Assembly: GCA_944380635.1 (NCBI GenBank)
Contig: CALWID010000004.1
Location: 25,530-89,529, forward strand
Direction: 5' to 3'
DNA length: 64,000 bases
From: an uncultured Eubacterium sp.
Lineage (GTDB): Bacteria; Bacillota; Clostridia; Oscillospirales; Acutalibacteraceae
Shown here one piece after another: positions 35,379-43,774 of the stretch (position 1 is its first letter; every line of letters begins with the position of its first letter). The notes below the pieces were generated by a model, which was given only the letters and a program-made list of their open reading frames with translations, ran no database searches and was not told where the DNA came from. The position numbers were made by a program, and so were the translations under genes.

Positions 35379-35897
35379 ATGGCAGAGCAAAACAAAAAGA
35401 ACGCTTTTAAGAAATGGACGGAAAAACACGCTGAAATATGGAAATTCATAAAATTCAGCATTGCGGGCGGAGGCTCTTCCGTTGTGGAACTCATTGTACA
35501 TATGGTGCTGTTAAACACCGTGTTTGCGGCTATGACCGCTCAGGAAATAACAAACCCCACGCTTAATATGATTGGTATAAATTCTAAGGGTTATCTTTTT
35601 ACATATCTGATTTCAACCACGGTGGGATATGCCATTGCTTTTATTTTAAACAGAAAAGTTACCTTTAAGGCAGACGCTAATCCTGCGCTAAGTATGGTGC
35701 TTTATTTTATAATGGTAGTATTTACGATATTTGCAAACGGCTGGATAGGCTCCGCTATGCAGACTTTTGCGGCAGACCACAATCTTTCTGGCAATATTTG
35801 GGATCTGATCTTTAAAGTTATAGGAATGATAATTCCAACGCTGTGGACTTACCCCTGCAACCGCTTTATTATTCACAGAAAGAAAAAACAGGCATAA
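35379..35897 (+). CDS. GtrA-family membrane protein
   Basis: A 172-residue protein with four hydrophobic segments. It has the GtrA pattern: KFIKFSIAGGGSSVVELIVH at the start of helix 1, then the strong SYAIAFxLNRKxTF-type motif seen here as VGYAIAFILNRKVTF, and a C-terminal NRFIIHRKKK. GtrA proteins help flip or transfer lipid-linked sugars in cell-wall glycan decoration. ATG follows AAAGGA. It is the last gene before a terminator and likely co-transcribed with the phosphoesterase. Confidence 0.85.
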   Translation: MAEQNKKNAFKKWTEKHAEIWKFIKFSIAGGGSSVVELIVHMVLLNTVFAAMTAQEITNPTLNMIGINSKGYLFTYLISTTVGYAIAFILNRKVTFKADANPALSMVLYFIMVVFTIFANGWIGSAMQTFAADHNLSGNIWDLIFKVIGMIIPTLWTYPCNRFIIHRKKKQA

Positions 35898-35912
35898 TCA
35901 CAACACACAAAA

Positions 35913-35949
35913 GCGCCGCTGTACTAATATGGTACGGCGGCGTTTTTAA
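35913..35949. terminator. Bidirectional terminator after gtrA-like gene
   Basis: A 12-bp stem with two G-U pairs (35913-35924 with 35932-35943) is followed by TTTTT. Confidence 0.85.
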
Positions 35950-35961
35950 TATTATTTTAAA

Positions 35962-36486
35962 TTACTTTTTTAAACTTCTGATATATCTAAATGTTTCCTT
36001 TTCGCCTTTTTCTTTCAGCATTACAAGCAGTTTTTCAAGCAATTCGGCGGTTTTGGGGTGCATTATTATTCTTGATTTGGCGTTTGTATAATACTGCAGA
36101 GGGTGCGCGGCCGTATATTTTTTGCCCTGATATATCTTGCTTGCGGCAACACGGTCGCAAAACATTTCCTTAACATATTTGAGCGGCATTTCCACCGGCT
36201 CCATTCGTTTTGTTTTTATGCTGTAATCCATCCAGTATTCATAGTGGTGGCGGTTTCTTCCCTTGTGGTGAAGCCACGCCGAGGAATAGCCTTTATCCGC
36301 CCTTTCGCCCTCATTCGGCGAGCGGTCGCCGAGATAATACTTTGCGCCGGGGATAAATTCCGCAGGGGAATATTTGGATAAATCGTGCATAAGACCCTGA
36401 AGCGGAATGCCTGCAAGAAAACAATGCCACATAACCCTGTGGCGGTGCTTTGTGATAGTTATAAAATGTTTTACGGGATGCGCCAT
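35962..36486 (-). CDS. DUF5662-family protein
   Basis: A 174-residue protein. It is histidine-rich in conserved motifs: KHFITITKHRHRVMWHCF at the start, then GLMHDLSKYSPAEF (an HD-like pair), then WLHHKGRNRHHYEYW. This pattern matches DUF5662, probably a metal-dependent helical enzyme of HD type; its function is unknown. ATG follows AAGGACG. It is downstream of nothing on its strand except the pst terminator side, so it looks like its own unit. Confidence 0.8.
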   Translation of the reverse strand: MAHPVKHFITITKHRHRVMWHCFLAGIPLQGLMHDLSKYSPAEFIPGAKYYLGDRSPNEGERADKGYSSAWLHHKGRNRHHYEYWMDYSIKTKRMEPVEMPLKYVKEMFCDRVAASKIYQGKKYTAAHPLQYYTNAKSRIIMHPKTAELLEKLLVMLKEKGEKETFRYIRSLKK

Positions 36487-36509
36487 ATAATAAAATCGTC
36501 CTTTTAAAC

Positions 36510-36540
36510 AAAAATAAGCCTGCTTTTCAACAGACTTATA
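36510..36540 (-). other. Hairpin with minus-strand T-run upstream of DUF5662
   Basis: ATAAGCCTG (36514-36522) pairs, with one mismatch, with CAGACTTAT (36531-36539), and TTTTTGTTT follows on the minus strand. It lies 33 bases downstream of the pstB end on the minus strand, so it probably terminates the pst operon. Confidence 0.65.
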
Positions 36541-36572
36541 TTAACACCAAAACGCTGTAAAGTCAAAAAATA

Positions 36573-37325
36573 TTATCCGAACTGACCGGAAATATACGCT
36601 TTTGTTCTTTCGTCCCGCGGAGAATTAAATATTTCATTCGTTTTTCCGTATTCAACTATTTCCCCCAGCAGGAAAAAAGCCGTTTTATCAGAAACGCGCG
36701 CCGCCTGCTGCATATTATGTGTAACTATAACGATAGTATATTTCTCTTTAAGCAGGGTGATAAGTTCTTCTATTTTGGAAGTGGAAATTGGGTCAAGAGC
36801 GGAAGTGGGCTCATCCATAAGTATTACCTCCGGCTCAACGGCAAGCGCACGCGCAATGCAGAGCCTTTGCTGCTGACCGCCGGAAAGCCCCAGCGCTGAT
36901 TTCTTAAGCCTGTCCTTAGTTTCATCCCATATTGCGGCGGCGCGCAGGGATTTTTCAACTATCTCATCAACAGCGCTTTTTTTGTGTATACCGTGAGTGC
37001 GGGGGCCGAAAGCGATATTATCATAAATACTCATCGGAAACGGATTGGGCTTTTGAAACACCATACCTACTTTTTTGCGGAGTTCGTTCACATCTGTATC
37101 ACGGGAATAAATACTTTTACCGTCCAGCAAAACATCGCCGGTAATACGGCAGGAATCCACAAGGTCGTTCATACGGTTTAGGGTTTTGAGCAGGGTGGAT
37201 TTTCCGCAGCCGGAGGGGCCTATAAAAGCCGCCGCCTGTCTGTCTTCTATTTCAATATTTATATTTTTCAGCGCCTGAAAATCGCCGTAAAACAAATCAA
37301 GATTTTTAACTGAAAATTTTGACAT
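36573..37325 (-). CDS. pstB: Phosphate ABC transporter ATP-binding protein
   Basis: A 250-residue ATPase of standard PstB length. Motifs are Walker [10 protein letters not shown], a typical [10 protein letters not shown] helix, the signature [15 protein letters not shown], Walker [17 protein letters not shown] and the late [16 protein letters not shown]. It energises phosphate import. ATG 37325 overlaps the pstA stop (TGATG). It is the last gene of pstSCAB here; no phoU follows. Confidence 0.96.
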   Translation of the reverse strand: MSKFSVKNLDLFYGDFQALKNINIEIEDRQAAAFIGPSGCGKSTLLKTLNRMNDLVDSCRITGDVLLDGKSIYSRDTDVNELRKKVGMVFQKPNPFPMSIYDNIAFGPRTHGIHKKSAVDEIVEKSLRAAAIWDETKDRLKKSALGLSGGQQQRLCIARALAVEPEVILMDEPTSALDPISTSKIEELITLLKEKYTIVIVTHNMQQAARVSDKTAFFLLGEIVEYGKTNEIFNSPRDERTKAYISGQFG

Positions 37326-38206
37326 CAATCTTTATGCCCTCCTTGCTGAGCGATTTTTGACGCTATAAAGCCGGATACGGCATTAATAATCATAACTGCA
37401 ATAAGCAAAACAACTGCGGTTGCGAACGCCTCATCCATATACAGCCCCTCTGAAAGCAGGGCATACATATGAACTGAAAGCGTACGGCCGGAATCGGTAA
37501 ATTTAGTAACGGCAGCCGAAACCGTGCCCGCCGTATAGATAAGCGCAGCAGTTTCCCCCACTATTCTGCCTATCCCCAAAATTATGCCTGAAAGTATCCC
37601 CGGCATAGCGCTCGGCAGAATAATTTTAAACACCGTGCGAAGTTTACCGGCGCCGAGGCCGTAACTCGCCTCCCTGTAAGAATCAGGCACGGCGCAAAGC
37701 GCCTCCTGAGTTGTTCGCATAATAAGCGGCAGTATCATTATGGCAAGTGTAAGCGTGCCCGCAAGCATTGAATAACCGAGTTTAAAATAAACGCAGAACA
37801 TAAGATAACCGAAAAGCCCGTATACTATGGATGGTATTCCGGAAAGAGTCTGCGCCGCTATTCGTATAAGGCGCACAAAAGCGTTGCCGCGGCGGGCATA
37901 TTCCGCAAGATAAACTGCCGCAAAAACGCCTGCCGGCACAGCCATAAGCAATGACACGGCAGTAAATATTAAAGTGTTTATAATTGCCGGCATCATAGAA
38001 ACATTTTCAGAATTATATTCCCATTCAAACAGGCGCGCGGAAAGATGAGGCGCGCCCTTTACAAAAATATACCCTATCATAAAGACTACTACTGCGCAGC
38101 ACGCCGCAGCACAAAGCAGCACCAAAACGGCAAGAGCCAAAGATTTAGGGCGCTTTTTATACATAATCATACGCTGCCGAAAACTAACTTTATTTATACT
38201 TTTCAT
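37325..38206 (-). CDS. pstA: Phosphate ABC transporter permease PstA
   Basis: A 293-residue membrane protein with six hydrophobic segments. The permease motif is seen as [20 protein letters not shown] (EAA loop), with [12 protein letters not shown] before it. It starts at ATG overlapping the pstC stop (ATGA), indicating translational coupling. Confidence 0.94.
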   Translation of the reverse strand: MKSINKVSFRQRMIMYKKRPKSLALAVLVLLCAAACCAVVVFMIGYIFVKGAPHLSARLFEWEYNSENVSMMPAIINTLIFTAVSLLMAVPAGVFAAVYLAEYARRGNAFVRLIRIAAQTLSGIPSIVYGLFGYLMFCVYFKLGYSMLAGTLTLAIMILPLIMRTTQEALCAVPDSYREASYGLGAGKLRTVFKIILPSAMPGILSGIILGIGRIVGETAALIYTAGTVSAAVTKFTDSGRTLSVHMYALLSEGLYMDEAFATAVVLLIAVMIINAVSGFIASKIAQQGGHKD

Positions 38207-39060
38207 ATTTTATTTTCCCTGCCTTTAACAGCGGAAAAGAGCAGATTTATTAAAAGAACAAAAATAAACAGTACCGCCGCCGTTGCGATAAGCGCCTCAC
38301 GGTGCAAATCCTGAGCATAGCCCATTTCAAGAATTATATTAGCGGTAAGCGTTCTTACTCCGCTGAAAATACTTTGCGGAATAACCGGCTGATTTCCCGC
38401 AATCATAACTATAGCAGTAGTTTCCCCTATTGCTCTGCCTATACCGAGAATTATTCCGGCGGAAACGCCCGAACTTGCCGCCGGCAGCGTAACGCCGAAT
38501 ATTGCCCGCTCTTTAGTTGCGCCGAGGGCAAGCGCGCCGTCATAATAACTCTGCGGCACCGCTCTTAAAGCCGCCTCAGTTATGCTGATAATAGTGGGCA
38601 AAATCATAATGGCAAGCAAAAGGGACGCCGTAAATACGCTTTTTCCGCCGCCGAAGATATTACGAACCGCAGGCACTATAACCATAAGCCCGAAAAAACC
38701 ATATACCACTGACGGAATTCCTGCCAGCAAATCAACAGCGGGTTTCATTATTTTATAAAGGCGGCGCGGGCAGTAACGCGCCATAAAAACAGCGCACAAA
38801 ACACCCGCGGGCACACCCATTGCTATGGCGCCCGCCGTAACATAAAGGCTGCCGATAATCATTGGAAATATGCCATATTTATCATTAAGAGGGCGCCAAA
38901 CTTTTCCAAGCAGAAATTCACCGGCGCCTATCCTGCCTATTGCGGGAAAAGCGTTTGAAAATATAAACCAGCAAATAAGCAGCACCGCTATAATACTGAG
39001 GCACGCCGCCAAAAAGAACACTGCGCGCATTATATAATCTTTGATTTTACTTTTTACCAT
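38203..39060 (-). CDS. pstC: Phosphate ABC transporter permease PstC
   Basis: A 285-residue membrane protein with six hydrophobic segments. PstC-type motifs are DLLAGIPSVVYGFFGLMVIV, then the EAA-type loop YDGALALGATKERAIFGVTL and GIGRAIGETTAIVM. The start overlaps the 3' end of pstS by 7 bases. Confidence 0.94.
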   Translation of the reverse strand: MVKSKIKDYIMRAVFFLAACLSIIAVLLICWFIFSNAFPAIGRIGAGEFLLGKVWRPLNDKYGIFPMIIGSLYVTAGAIAMGVPAGVLCAVFMARYCPRRLYKIMKPAVDLLAGIPSVVYGFFGLMVIVPAVRNIFGGGKSVFTASLLLAIMILPTIISITEAALRAVPQSYYDGALALGATKERAIFGVTLPAASSGVSAGIILGIGRAIGETTAIVMIAGNQPVIPQSIFSGVRTLTANIILEMGYAQDLHREALIATAAVLFIFVLLINLLFSAVKGRENKI

Positions 39061-39899
39061 TCGGTTTTTTCACCCATATAAATTGCCCTGATTTCTTCGC
39101 TTGAAAGAGAATCAACGGGATTTTCAAGATTTACGATAACGGCAATTCCGTCCGTGGCAATAGTTGTTTGCGTAAGTCCTGCCGCTGTTTCGCTCGGTTT
39201 AAGTTCGCGTGAAGCCATGCCTATATCGCACACGCCGTCAACAGCGCCGGTTATACCGGTTGTTGAGTCATTCTGCTGAACTGAAACCTGCACGCTGGGA
39301 TTTACAGCCTCATAAGCCTCTTTAAGTTTTTCCATAACAGGGGCAACTGATGATGAGCCTGCAACTGTTACCGTGCCGGAGGTTACGCCTGCGCTGTACG
39401 CGCCGCTGCCGCCCTGCGGAATATATCCGTTTTCCTCAATTACCGCCTGACCGTCATCGCTCATAATAAAACTTATAAAATCCTTTGCCGCGTCTGATAC
39501 GCCCGCCTTTACGGCTATGTTAAACGGTCTTGAGGCTTTGTATGCGCCGCTTTTAATATTTTCTACTGTTGCGTCTGCGCCGTCTATCTTGAGCGCTTTA
39601 ACTGAATCGTTGAGCGAGCCGAGAGAAATATAACCGATTGCAGACGGGTCGCCGGCAACAGAGGTCATCATAACTGATGTGCTGTTAGTAGTTTCTGCCG
39701 TTGCGATAGTATTATCAACTTTTTCGCCGTTTTCATCCTCTGTTTCAATACCGAAAAGTTCAACAAACGCGCTGCGGGTGCCTGAGCCTTCCTCACGGGT
39801 CATTACATTTATTTTTGAAGTTCCCGCCCCTTGTGAACACCCTGCAAATACAGCAGCCGCAAGAGCAATTACCGCTAAAACGGATATAATTTTTTTCAT
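39054..39899 (-). CDS. pstS: Phosphate-binding lipoprotein PstS
   Basis: A 281-residue binding protein with a lipoprotein signal peptide and lipobox (FAGC, Cys20). It is built of two PstS-like halves. The phosphate-binding signatures are TREEGSGTRSAF in the first half and VAGSSSVAPVMEKL in the second; a PstS normally has these in the opposite order, so this looks circularly arranged. It captures phosphate outside the cell. ATG follows AAAAGGAG. It is the first gene of the operon and lies downstream of a candidate phosphate-responsive promoter. Confidence 0.9.
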   Translation of the reverse strand: MKKIISVLAVIALAAAVFAGCSQGAGTSKINVMTREEGSGTRSAFVELFGIETEDENGEKVDNTIATAETTNSTSVMMTSVAGDPSAIGYISLGSLNDSVKALKIDGADATVENIKSGAYKASRPFNIAVKAGVSDAAKDFISFIMSDDGQAVIEENGYIPQGGSGAYSAGVTSGTVTVAGSSSVAPVMEKLKEAYEAVNPSVQVSVQQNDSTTGITGAVDGVCDIGMASRELKPSETAAGLTQTTIATDGIAVIVNLENPVDSLSSEEIRAIYMGEKTEW

Positions 39900-40101
39900 T
39901 TGAATTTTCTCCTTTTCACCTTAAAAATCGCGGCATAAAACGCAAGCCGTTAAACCGGCAATCTCTAATTTATTTTTCCCGCCGCAGTCTTTAATATAAC
40001 AGCGCATTATGAAATAAAGAATATAAACGGGCAAAAGGAAAGTGAAATATTATCCGTTTTTTGTTAAATTTTGCCGCGGTATTTCAAAAATATTTAACAA
40101 A
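39900..40101 (-). promoter_or_regulatory. Candidate pst promoter with upstream inverted repeat
   Basis: On the minus strand a TTGCCC/CATAAT promoter is spaced by 17 bases (-35 at 40034-40029, -10 at 40011-40006). Upstream lies the inverted repeat TTTGTTAAAT (40060-40069) and ATTTAACAAA (40092-40101), 22 bases apart. TTTAACA resembles PhoP half-sites of Firmicutes. No gene is seen in the rest of the gap. Confidence 0.4.
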
Positions 40102-40131
40102 AAAACACACGGGCTTTTATTTCCCGTGTGT
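40100..40131 (-). terminator. Terminator of the uxuA operon
   Basis: The stem ACACACGGG (40105-40113) pairs with CCCGTGTGT (40123-40131); TTTTTTT follows on the minus strand. Confidence 0.85.
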
Positions 40132-40256
40132 TATAAATATCCAAAACAGGTTGTTTTATTTAAAATATTGCTTAACTGCGCGCCGGCCTGCCGTTACTGA
40201 AAAGAAGCCGAAAACATAAAGCGATTTTTAAAAATAAAACTTTTTATACCGCTGAA

Positions 40257-41105
40257 TTAAACGCCTGAATAAGCGTTAAAGCCGCCGTCAACAGGAATGC
40301 TGACGCCTGTAATAAAGCCGCTGTAAGCCTCATCACAAAGGAAAAGCAAAGCGCCGTCAAGTTCCTGAGGCTCGCCGAAACGATTCATCGGCGTTGCGGC
40401 AAGTATTTTTCCGGTGCGCTCTGTTGGTGTGCCGTCCTCATTCCAAAGCAGGGTTTTATTCTGCTTAGTGGAGAAAAAGCCCGGTGCAATAGCATTTACG
40501 CGGATTCCCATAGGTGCAAAATGTACTGCCATCCACTCCGTAAAATTCTTAACAGCCGCTTTTGCCGCGGAATAAGCGGGTATTCTTGTAAGAGGTCTGT
40601 AAGCGTTCATGGAAGTAATCATTACTATGCAGGAATGCTCTTTTTCAACCATATCGCGCGCAAAAACCTGAGTGGGAATAAGCGTGCCGAGGAAATTGAG
40701 GTTAAAAACAAAACTGATTCCGCTTGGGTCAAGGTCAAAGAATGTTTTAACATTCTCATCTTTTTTGATAAGGTCTATTTTTTCAAGCGTATCTTTTGTT
40801 GTGGTGCCCTTTGGGTTATTTCCGCCCGCGCCGTTAAGAAGTATATCGCAGGTGCCGAGAAGTTCGTTAACCTCGTCCCTTGCGCGCTGCATTGATTCAG
40901 GCTCAAGCACATTACAGCCTACTGCAATAGCCTCTCCGCCGCTTGCAATAATCTCATCCGCACATTTCTGGGCGGCGTCCTTATTAAGGTCCAAAACGGC
41001 AACTTTACAGCCCTGCGCCGCAAGAGTTTTGGCAAAAGCGCCGCAAAGCACTCCGCCGCCGCCTGTTACAACTGCAACTCTGCCTTTTAAATTCTCATGA
41101 GTCAT
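40257..41105 (-). CDS. SDR-family oxidoreductase, probable fructuronate/mannonate reductase
   Basis: A 282-residue short-chain dehydrogenase. The cofactor motif TGGGGVLCG is at about 15-23 and the catalytic YSAAKAAVKNF (Y-x3-K) at about 175, with the Ser upstream in ITSMNAYRP. The C-terminal GVSIPVDGGFNAYSG is also typical. Next to uxuA, it is probably the enzyme that interconverts fructuronate and mannonate, replacing UxuB, as in many Firmicutes and Bacteroidetes; this is inference from context. The start is ATG 41105; its ribosome site GGTGAT is the tail of the repeated element. The upstream in-frame TTG lies within that tail. Confidence 0.8.
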   Translation of the reverse strand: MTHENLKGRVAVVTGGGGVLCGAFAKTLAAQGCKVAVLDLNKDAAQKCADEIIASGGEAIAVGCNVLEPESMQRARDEVNELLGTCDILLNGAGGNNPKGTTTKDTLEKIDLIKKDENVKTFFDLDPSGISFVFNLNFLGTLIPTQVFARDMVEKEHSCIVMITSMNAYRPLTRIPAYSAAKAAVKNFTEWMAVHFAPMGIRVNAIAPGFFSTKQNKTLLWNEDGTPTERTGKILAATPMNRFGEPQELDGALLFLCDEAYSGFITGVSIPVDGGFNAYSGV

Positions 41106-41108
41106 TTT

Positions 41109-41125
41109 ATCACCATAGCCTTTCC
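41109..41125 (-). repeat. Tail-only remnant of the repeated element
   Basis: On the minus strand it reads GGAAAGGCTATGGTGAT, matching the 3' end of the full element at 16 of 17 positions. It ends 3 bases before ATG 41105. The upstream hairpins are missing; the uxuA gene ends 9 bases beyond. Confidence 0.5.
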
Positions 41126-41133
41126 GCAAAACA

Positions 41134-42213
41134 TCAAACTTTTTCTTTCCTGCTTTTTTGAACGGCTTCCCAAAGGCCGTTTAAATAGCATACTCCAAGA
41201 GCTCGGTCATACAGCCCGTAGCCCGGTCTTGCAACCTCGCCCCATATCATTCTGCCGTGGTCCGGTCGCACATAGCCGTCAAACCCGATTTCCTGAAGCG
41301 CCTTAACAATCTCATACATATCAAGAGAGCCGGCGGCGCTTTCATGAGCGGTTTCATTAAACCACTTATCATTTATGGAAACATTGCGCAGGTGCGCAAA
41401 ATAGATTCTTTCCCCTATTTCCGGCGTGCGGATAATTTGAGGAATATCATTTTTAGGGCTTGCGCCGAGAGAGCCGGTGCAAAGAGTGATACCGTTATAC
41501 TTGCTGGGCACCATTCTTACAAGCCTTAAAAGCGCGTCCCTGCCGGTTATAATTCTCGGCAGACCGAAAATGCCCCACGGCGGGTCATCCGGGTGGATAG
41601 CCATTTTAACATCACATTCCTCGCAAACAGGCATAATTGCCTCAAGGAAATATTTAAGATTGCGCCAAAGGTCTTCCTCCGTTATACCCTTATATTTTTC
41701 AAAAAGTTCTTTTATTTCGCCCATTCTTTCGGGTTCCCAGCCGGGCATGGCATAGCCGTTTGAATTATCATCTATCTCCCGAAACATATCCTCGGGTGAT
41801 TTGCCCTCAACCTGCTTACCGTCATAAGAAAGGCAGGTAGAGCCGTCCGGCAGAGGCATATAAAGGTCTGTACGGGTCCAGTCAAAAACAGGCATAAAAT
41901 TATAGCATATACATTTTACGCCTACTTTTGCAAGATTTCTTATTGAAGTTTTATAATTTTCAATCAGTTTTTCACGGGTTGGCAGACCGAGTTTTATATC
42001 CTCGTGAACATTAACGCTTTCTATGCACTCCATAGTCAGCCCCGCGGCAGTTATCTCATCATACATGGCGCGCACTCTGCTTTCGCTCCACGCCTCGCCC
42101 GCCGGCAGGTCATGCAGTGCCGGGACAACGCCGGTTACATTCGGAATCTGCTTTATCTGCTCAAGTGAAACAGTATCAAGTTTATCGCCGAACCAGCGAA
42201 AAGTCATCTGCAT
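41134..42213 (-). CDS. uxuA: Mannonate dehydratase
   Basis: A 359-residue TIM-barrel enzyme that dehydrates D-mannonate to 2-keto-3-deoxygluconate in glucuronate breakdown. Recognisable segments are RWFGDKLDTVSLEQIKQIPN at the start, CYNFMPVFDWTRTDL, the metal-site MAIHPDDPPWGIFGLPRI and DGYVRPDHGRMIWGE near the end. The start is ATG 42213 after AAAGGAGG. It is first in a two-gene unit with the SDR enzyme. The kinase and aldolase for the next steps are not in the window. Confidence 0.93.
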   Translation of the reverse strand: MQMTFRWFGDKLDTVSLEQIKQIPNVTGVVPALHDLPAGEAWSESRVRAMYDEITAAGLTMECIESVNVHEDIKLGLPTREKLIENYKTSIRNLAKVGVKCICYNFMPVFDWTRTDLYMPLPDGSTCLSYDGKQVEGKSPEDMFREIDDNSNGYAMPGWEPERMGEIKELFEKYKGITEEDLWRNLKYFLEAIMPVCEECDVKMAIHPDDPPWGIFGLPRIITGRDALLRLVRMVPSKYNGITLCTGSLGASPKNDIPQIIRTPEIGERIYFAHLRNVSINDKWFNETAHESAAGSLDMYEIVKALQEIGFDGYVRPDHGRMIWGEVARPGYGLYDRALGVCYLNGLWEAVQKSRKEKV

Positions 42214-42241
42214 AATCACGCCTCCTTTAATTTAGTATTCT

Positions 42242-42261
42242 TTTTATCACATTTTATCACA
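42242..42261 (-). repeat. Tandem 10-bp direct repeat upstream of uxuA
   Basis: TTTTATCACA occurs twice without a gap in the 62-base space between yqfD and uxuA. It may be an operator for a sugar-acid regulator, or overlap the uxuA promoter. Confidence 0.4.
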
Positions 42262-42275
42262 CATTACAAGGCGTT

Positions 42276-43478
42276 TCAAGAATTATCATCATCTGAATCA
42301 GAAAAAATAATTTCATGCTCTGAGCCTATATCCTCAAGCAGCGAATACTCGGCTGTATACGCTATGCCGCTGTCAGTAATTTTCTCATTTTCCGTTTTTC
42401 CTATTATCTCGCAATCAGAAAGTTCTTCCTTTTCTCTTCTGGCAAGTTCTTCCTTTGCCGCCGAGCGCAGTTCCTCATCGGAAACACTGCGTTTTGTATC
42501 CGTATAACTGCGGCGAATCTCTGTATAAATACATATCGGCAGGCGGAAATCGTTTATAACAAGATACTTTTTTTGATACTCCGAAACGGTATTTTCCTCC
42601 TCTTTTTTTATTGAGAGAGGAATTTTAACGCCGAAAAAATACAGGGTTTTATATTCTTTTTCTCCTGTATACACCTTTTCGCTTTGCTCGCGCGGTATAT
42701 TAATCGTTATCTTATAATCGGTTTTGGCAATAACAGTACCGTGGGCGCGGGCAAAATGATTTTTTTGCGGATTTGAATACTCATCCGCCTCATACACACC
42801 TGAAATCAGCAAATCGCCTTTTGTAACGGCGTCGCCCGCCTTAACGGCAGGCCAGCCGCCGAGAGCGGTAACTTTAACTATAACCCCGTCCTTATCAGCA
42901 GTTACATTTGTAATTGTATTATTATTTTCAATATTCGGCTTTGGAGTGGTTTCCCGTATTTCCACCTGAGCAAGGCAGCCGAGGCGGTTTATTGAAATCC
43001 ACGCCACATCGTCAAAATCCGCCATTACGGCAAATTCCAGATTTTCTTTATCCGTTTCAGACCAGCGCACACCTGTTTTAAAACCGTTTTGCGCAAGATA
43101 ATCAACTATTTTGGAAGTTTCAAGCGTATTATTGCCTATAACGGTTATATTCCAAATAAATCCGCCCATAAATGAAACGAAAAGCACAAAAAACAGCATT
43201 CCGCAGAAAAGCCCCCACCTGCCCCTGAGCGGATGCAGAATAAACGGCAGGCCCCGTTTTTTTATTATTTTTATTTTTCCGCCGGATTTAAGGGCAATTC
43301 TGTGCAGGCGTTTATAAGCGTTTATACTGCACCTTGCGGTAAGGATACCGTTTTCGGCTGATATATCTTTAATATTAATTTTTTCATTATAACAGCGATT
43401 AATAAATCCATCCGCAAAACCGCCTGAAAAAGTGAAAACAACATAACCGAAAAACCAGTTTACAAATTTAATCAGCAT
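42276..43478 (-). CDS. yqfD: Sporulation protein YqfD
   Basis: A 400-residue membrane protein, full length for YqfD. The family motif RCSINAYKRLHRIALKSGGK is at about 50, then a membrane helix (GLFCGMLFFVLFVSFMGGFI), then IWNITVIGNNTLETSKI and a long soluble domain. The protein is needed for spore formation, in the engulfment stage controlled by sigma-E in Bacillus. It overlaps the yqfC end by 11 bases, so the two are coupled. Confidence 0.9.
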   Translation of the reverse strand: MLIKFVNWFFGYVVFTFSGGFADGFINRCYNEKINIKDISAENGILTARCSINAYKRLHRIALKSGGKIKIIKKRGLPFILHPLRGRWGLFCGMLFFVLFVSFMGGFIWNITVIGNNTLETSKIVDYLAQNGFKTGVRWSETDKENLEFAVMADFDDVAWISINRLGCLAQVEIRETTPKPNIENNNTITNVTADKDGVIVKVTALGGWPAVKAGDAVTKGDLLISGVYEADEYSNPQKNHFARAHGTVIAKTDYKITINIPREQSEKVYTGEKEYKTLYFFGVKIPLSIKKEEENTVSEYQKKYLVINDFRLPICIYTEIRRSYTDTKRSVSDEELRSAAKEELARREKEELSDCEIIGKTENEKITDSGIAYTAEYSLLEDIGSEHEIIFSDSDDDNS

Positions 43479-43734
43479 CTGAAAAATCCACGCTCACAAT
43501 CATACCCTCAACCACCGCGCCCTGCGGAGTAAAAGAATCTATATGCAATCCGTCCCCATGGAAAGTTACCTGCTTTTTACCGGCGGCAAGTTTTATCTTA
43601 TCCGCCGAATATTCCAAAACGGATTCAAGGCCGTCTACTACGCACTGAGAGCAGCCGTATAATTCTATGTGCGGCTCGCCCGTTAAACACCCCGCGGGAA
43701 TATCCATACTGCTTCTTGATAATTTTTTTCTCAT
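43468..43734 (-). CDS. yqfC: YabP/YqfC-family sporulation protein
   Basis: An 88-residue protein with the YqfC pattern: PHIELYGCSQCVVDGLESVLEY, then KIKLAAGKKQVTFHGDGLHI. It is encoded directly before yqfD, as in Bacillus, where both belong to the mother-cell sporulation programme. ATG follows GGTGATT. A divergent ylbJ-like gene starts only 40 bases away. Confidence 0.88.
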   Translation of the reverse strand: MRKKLSRSSMDIPAGCLTGEPHIELYGCSQCVVDGLESVLEYSADKIKLAAGKKQVTFHGDGLHIDSFTPQGAVVEGMIVSVDFSDAD

Positions 43735-43774
43735 AAAATCACCGTTTATTTATATGAATTTAATAGGTGGTTAT

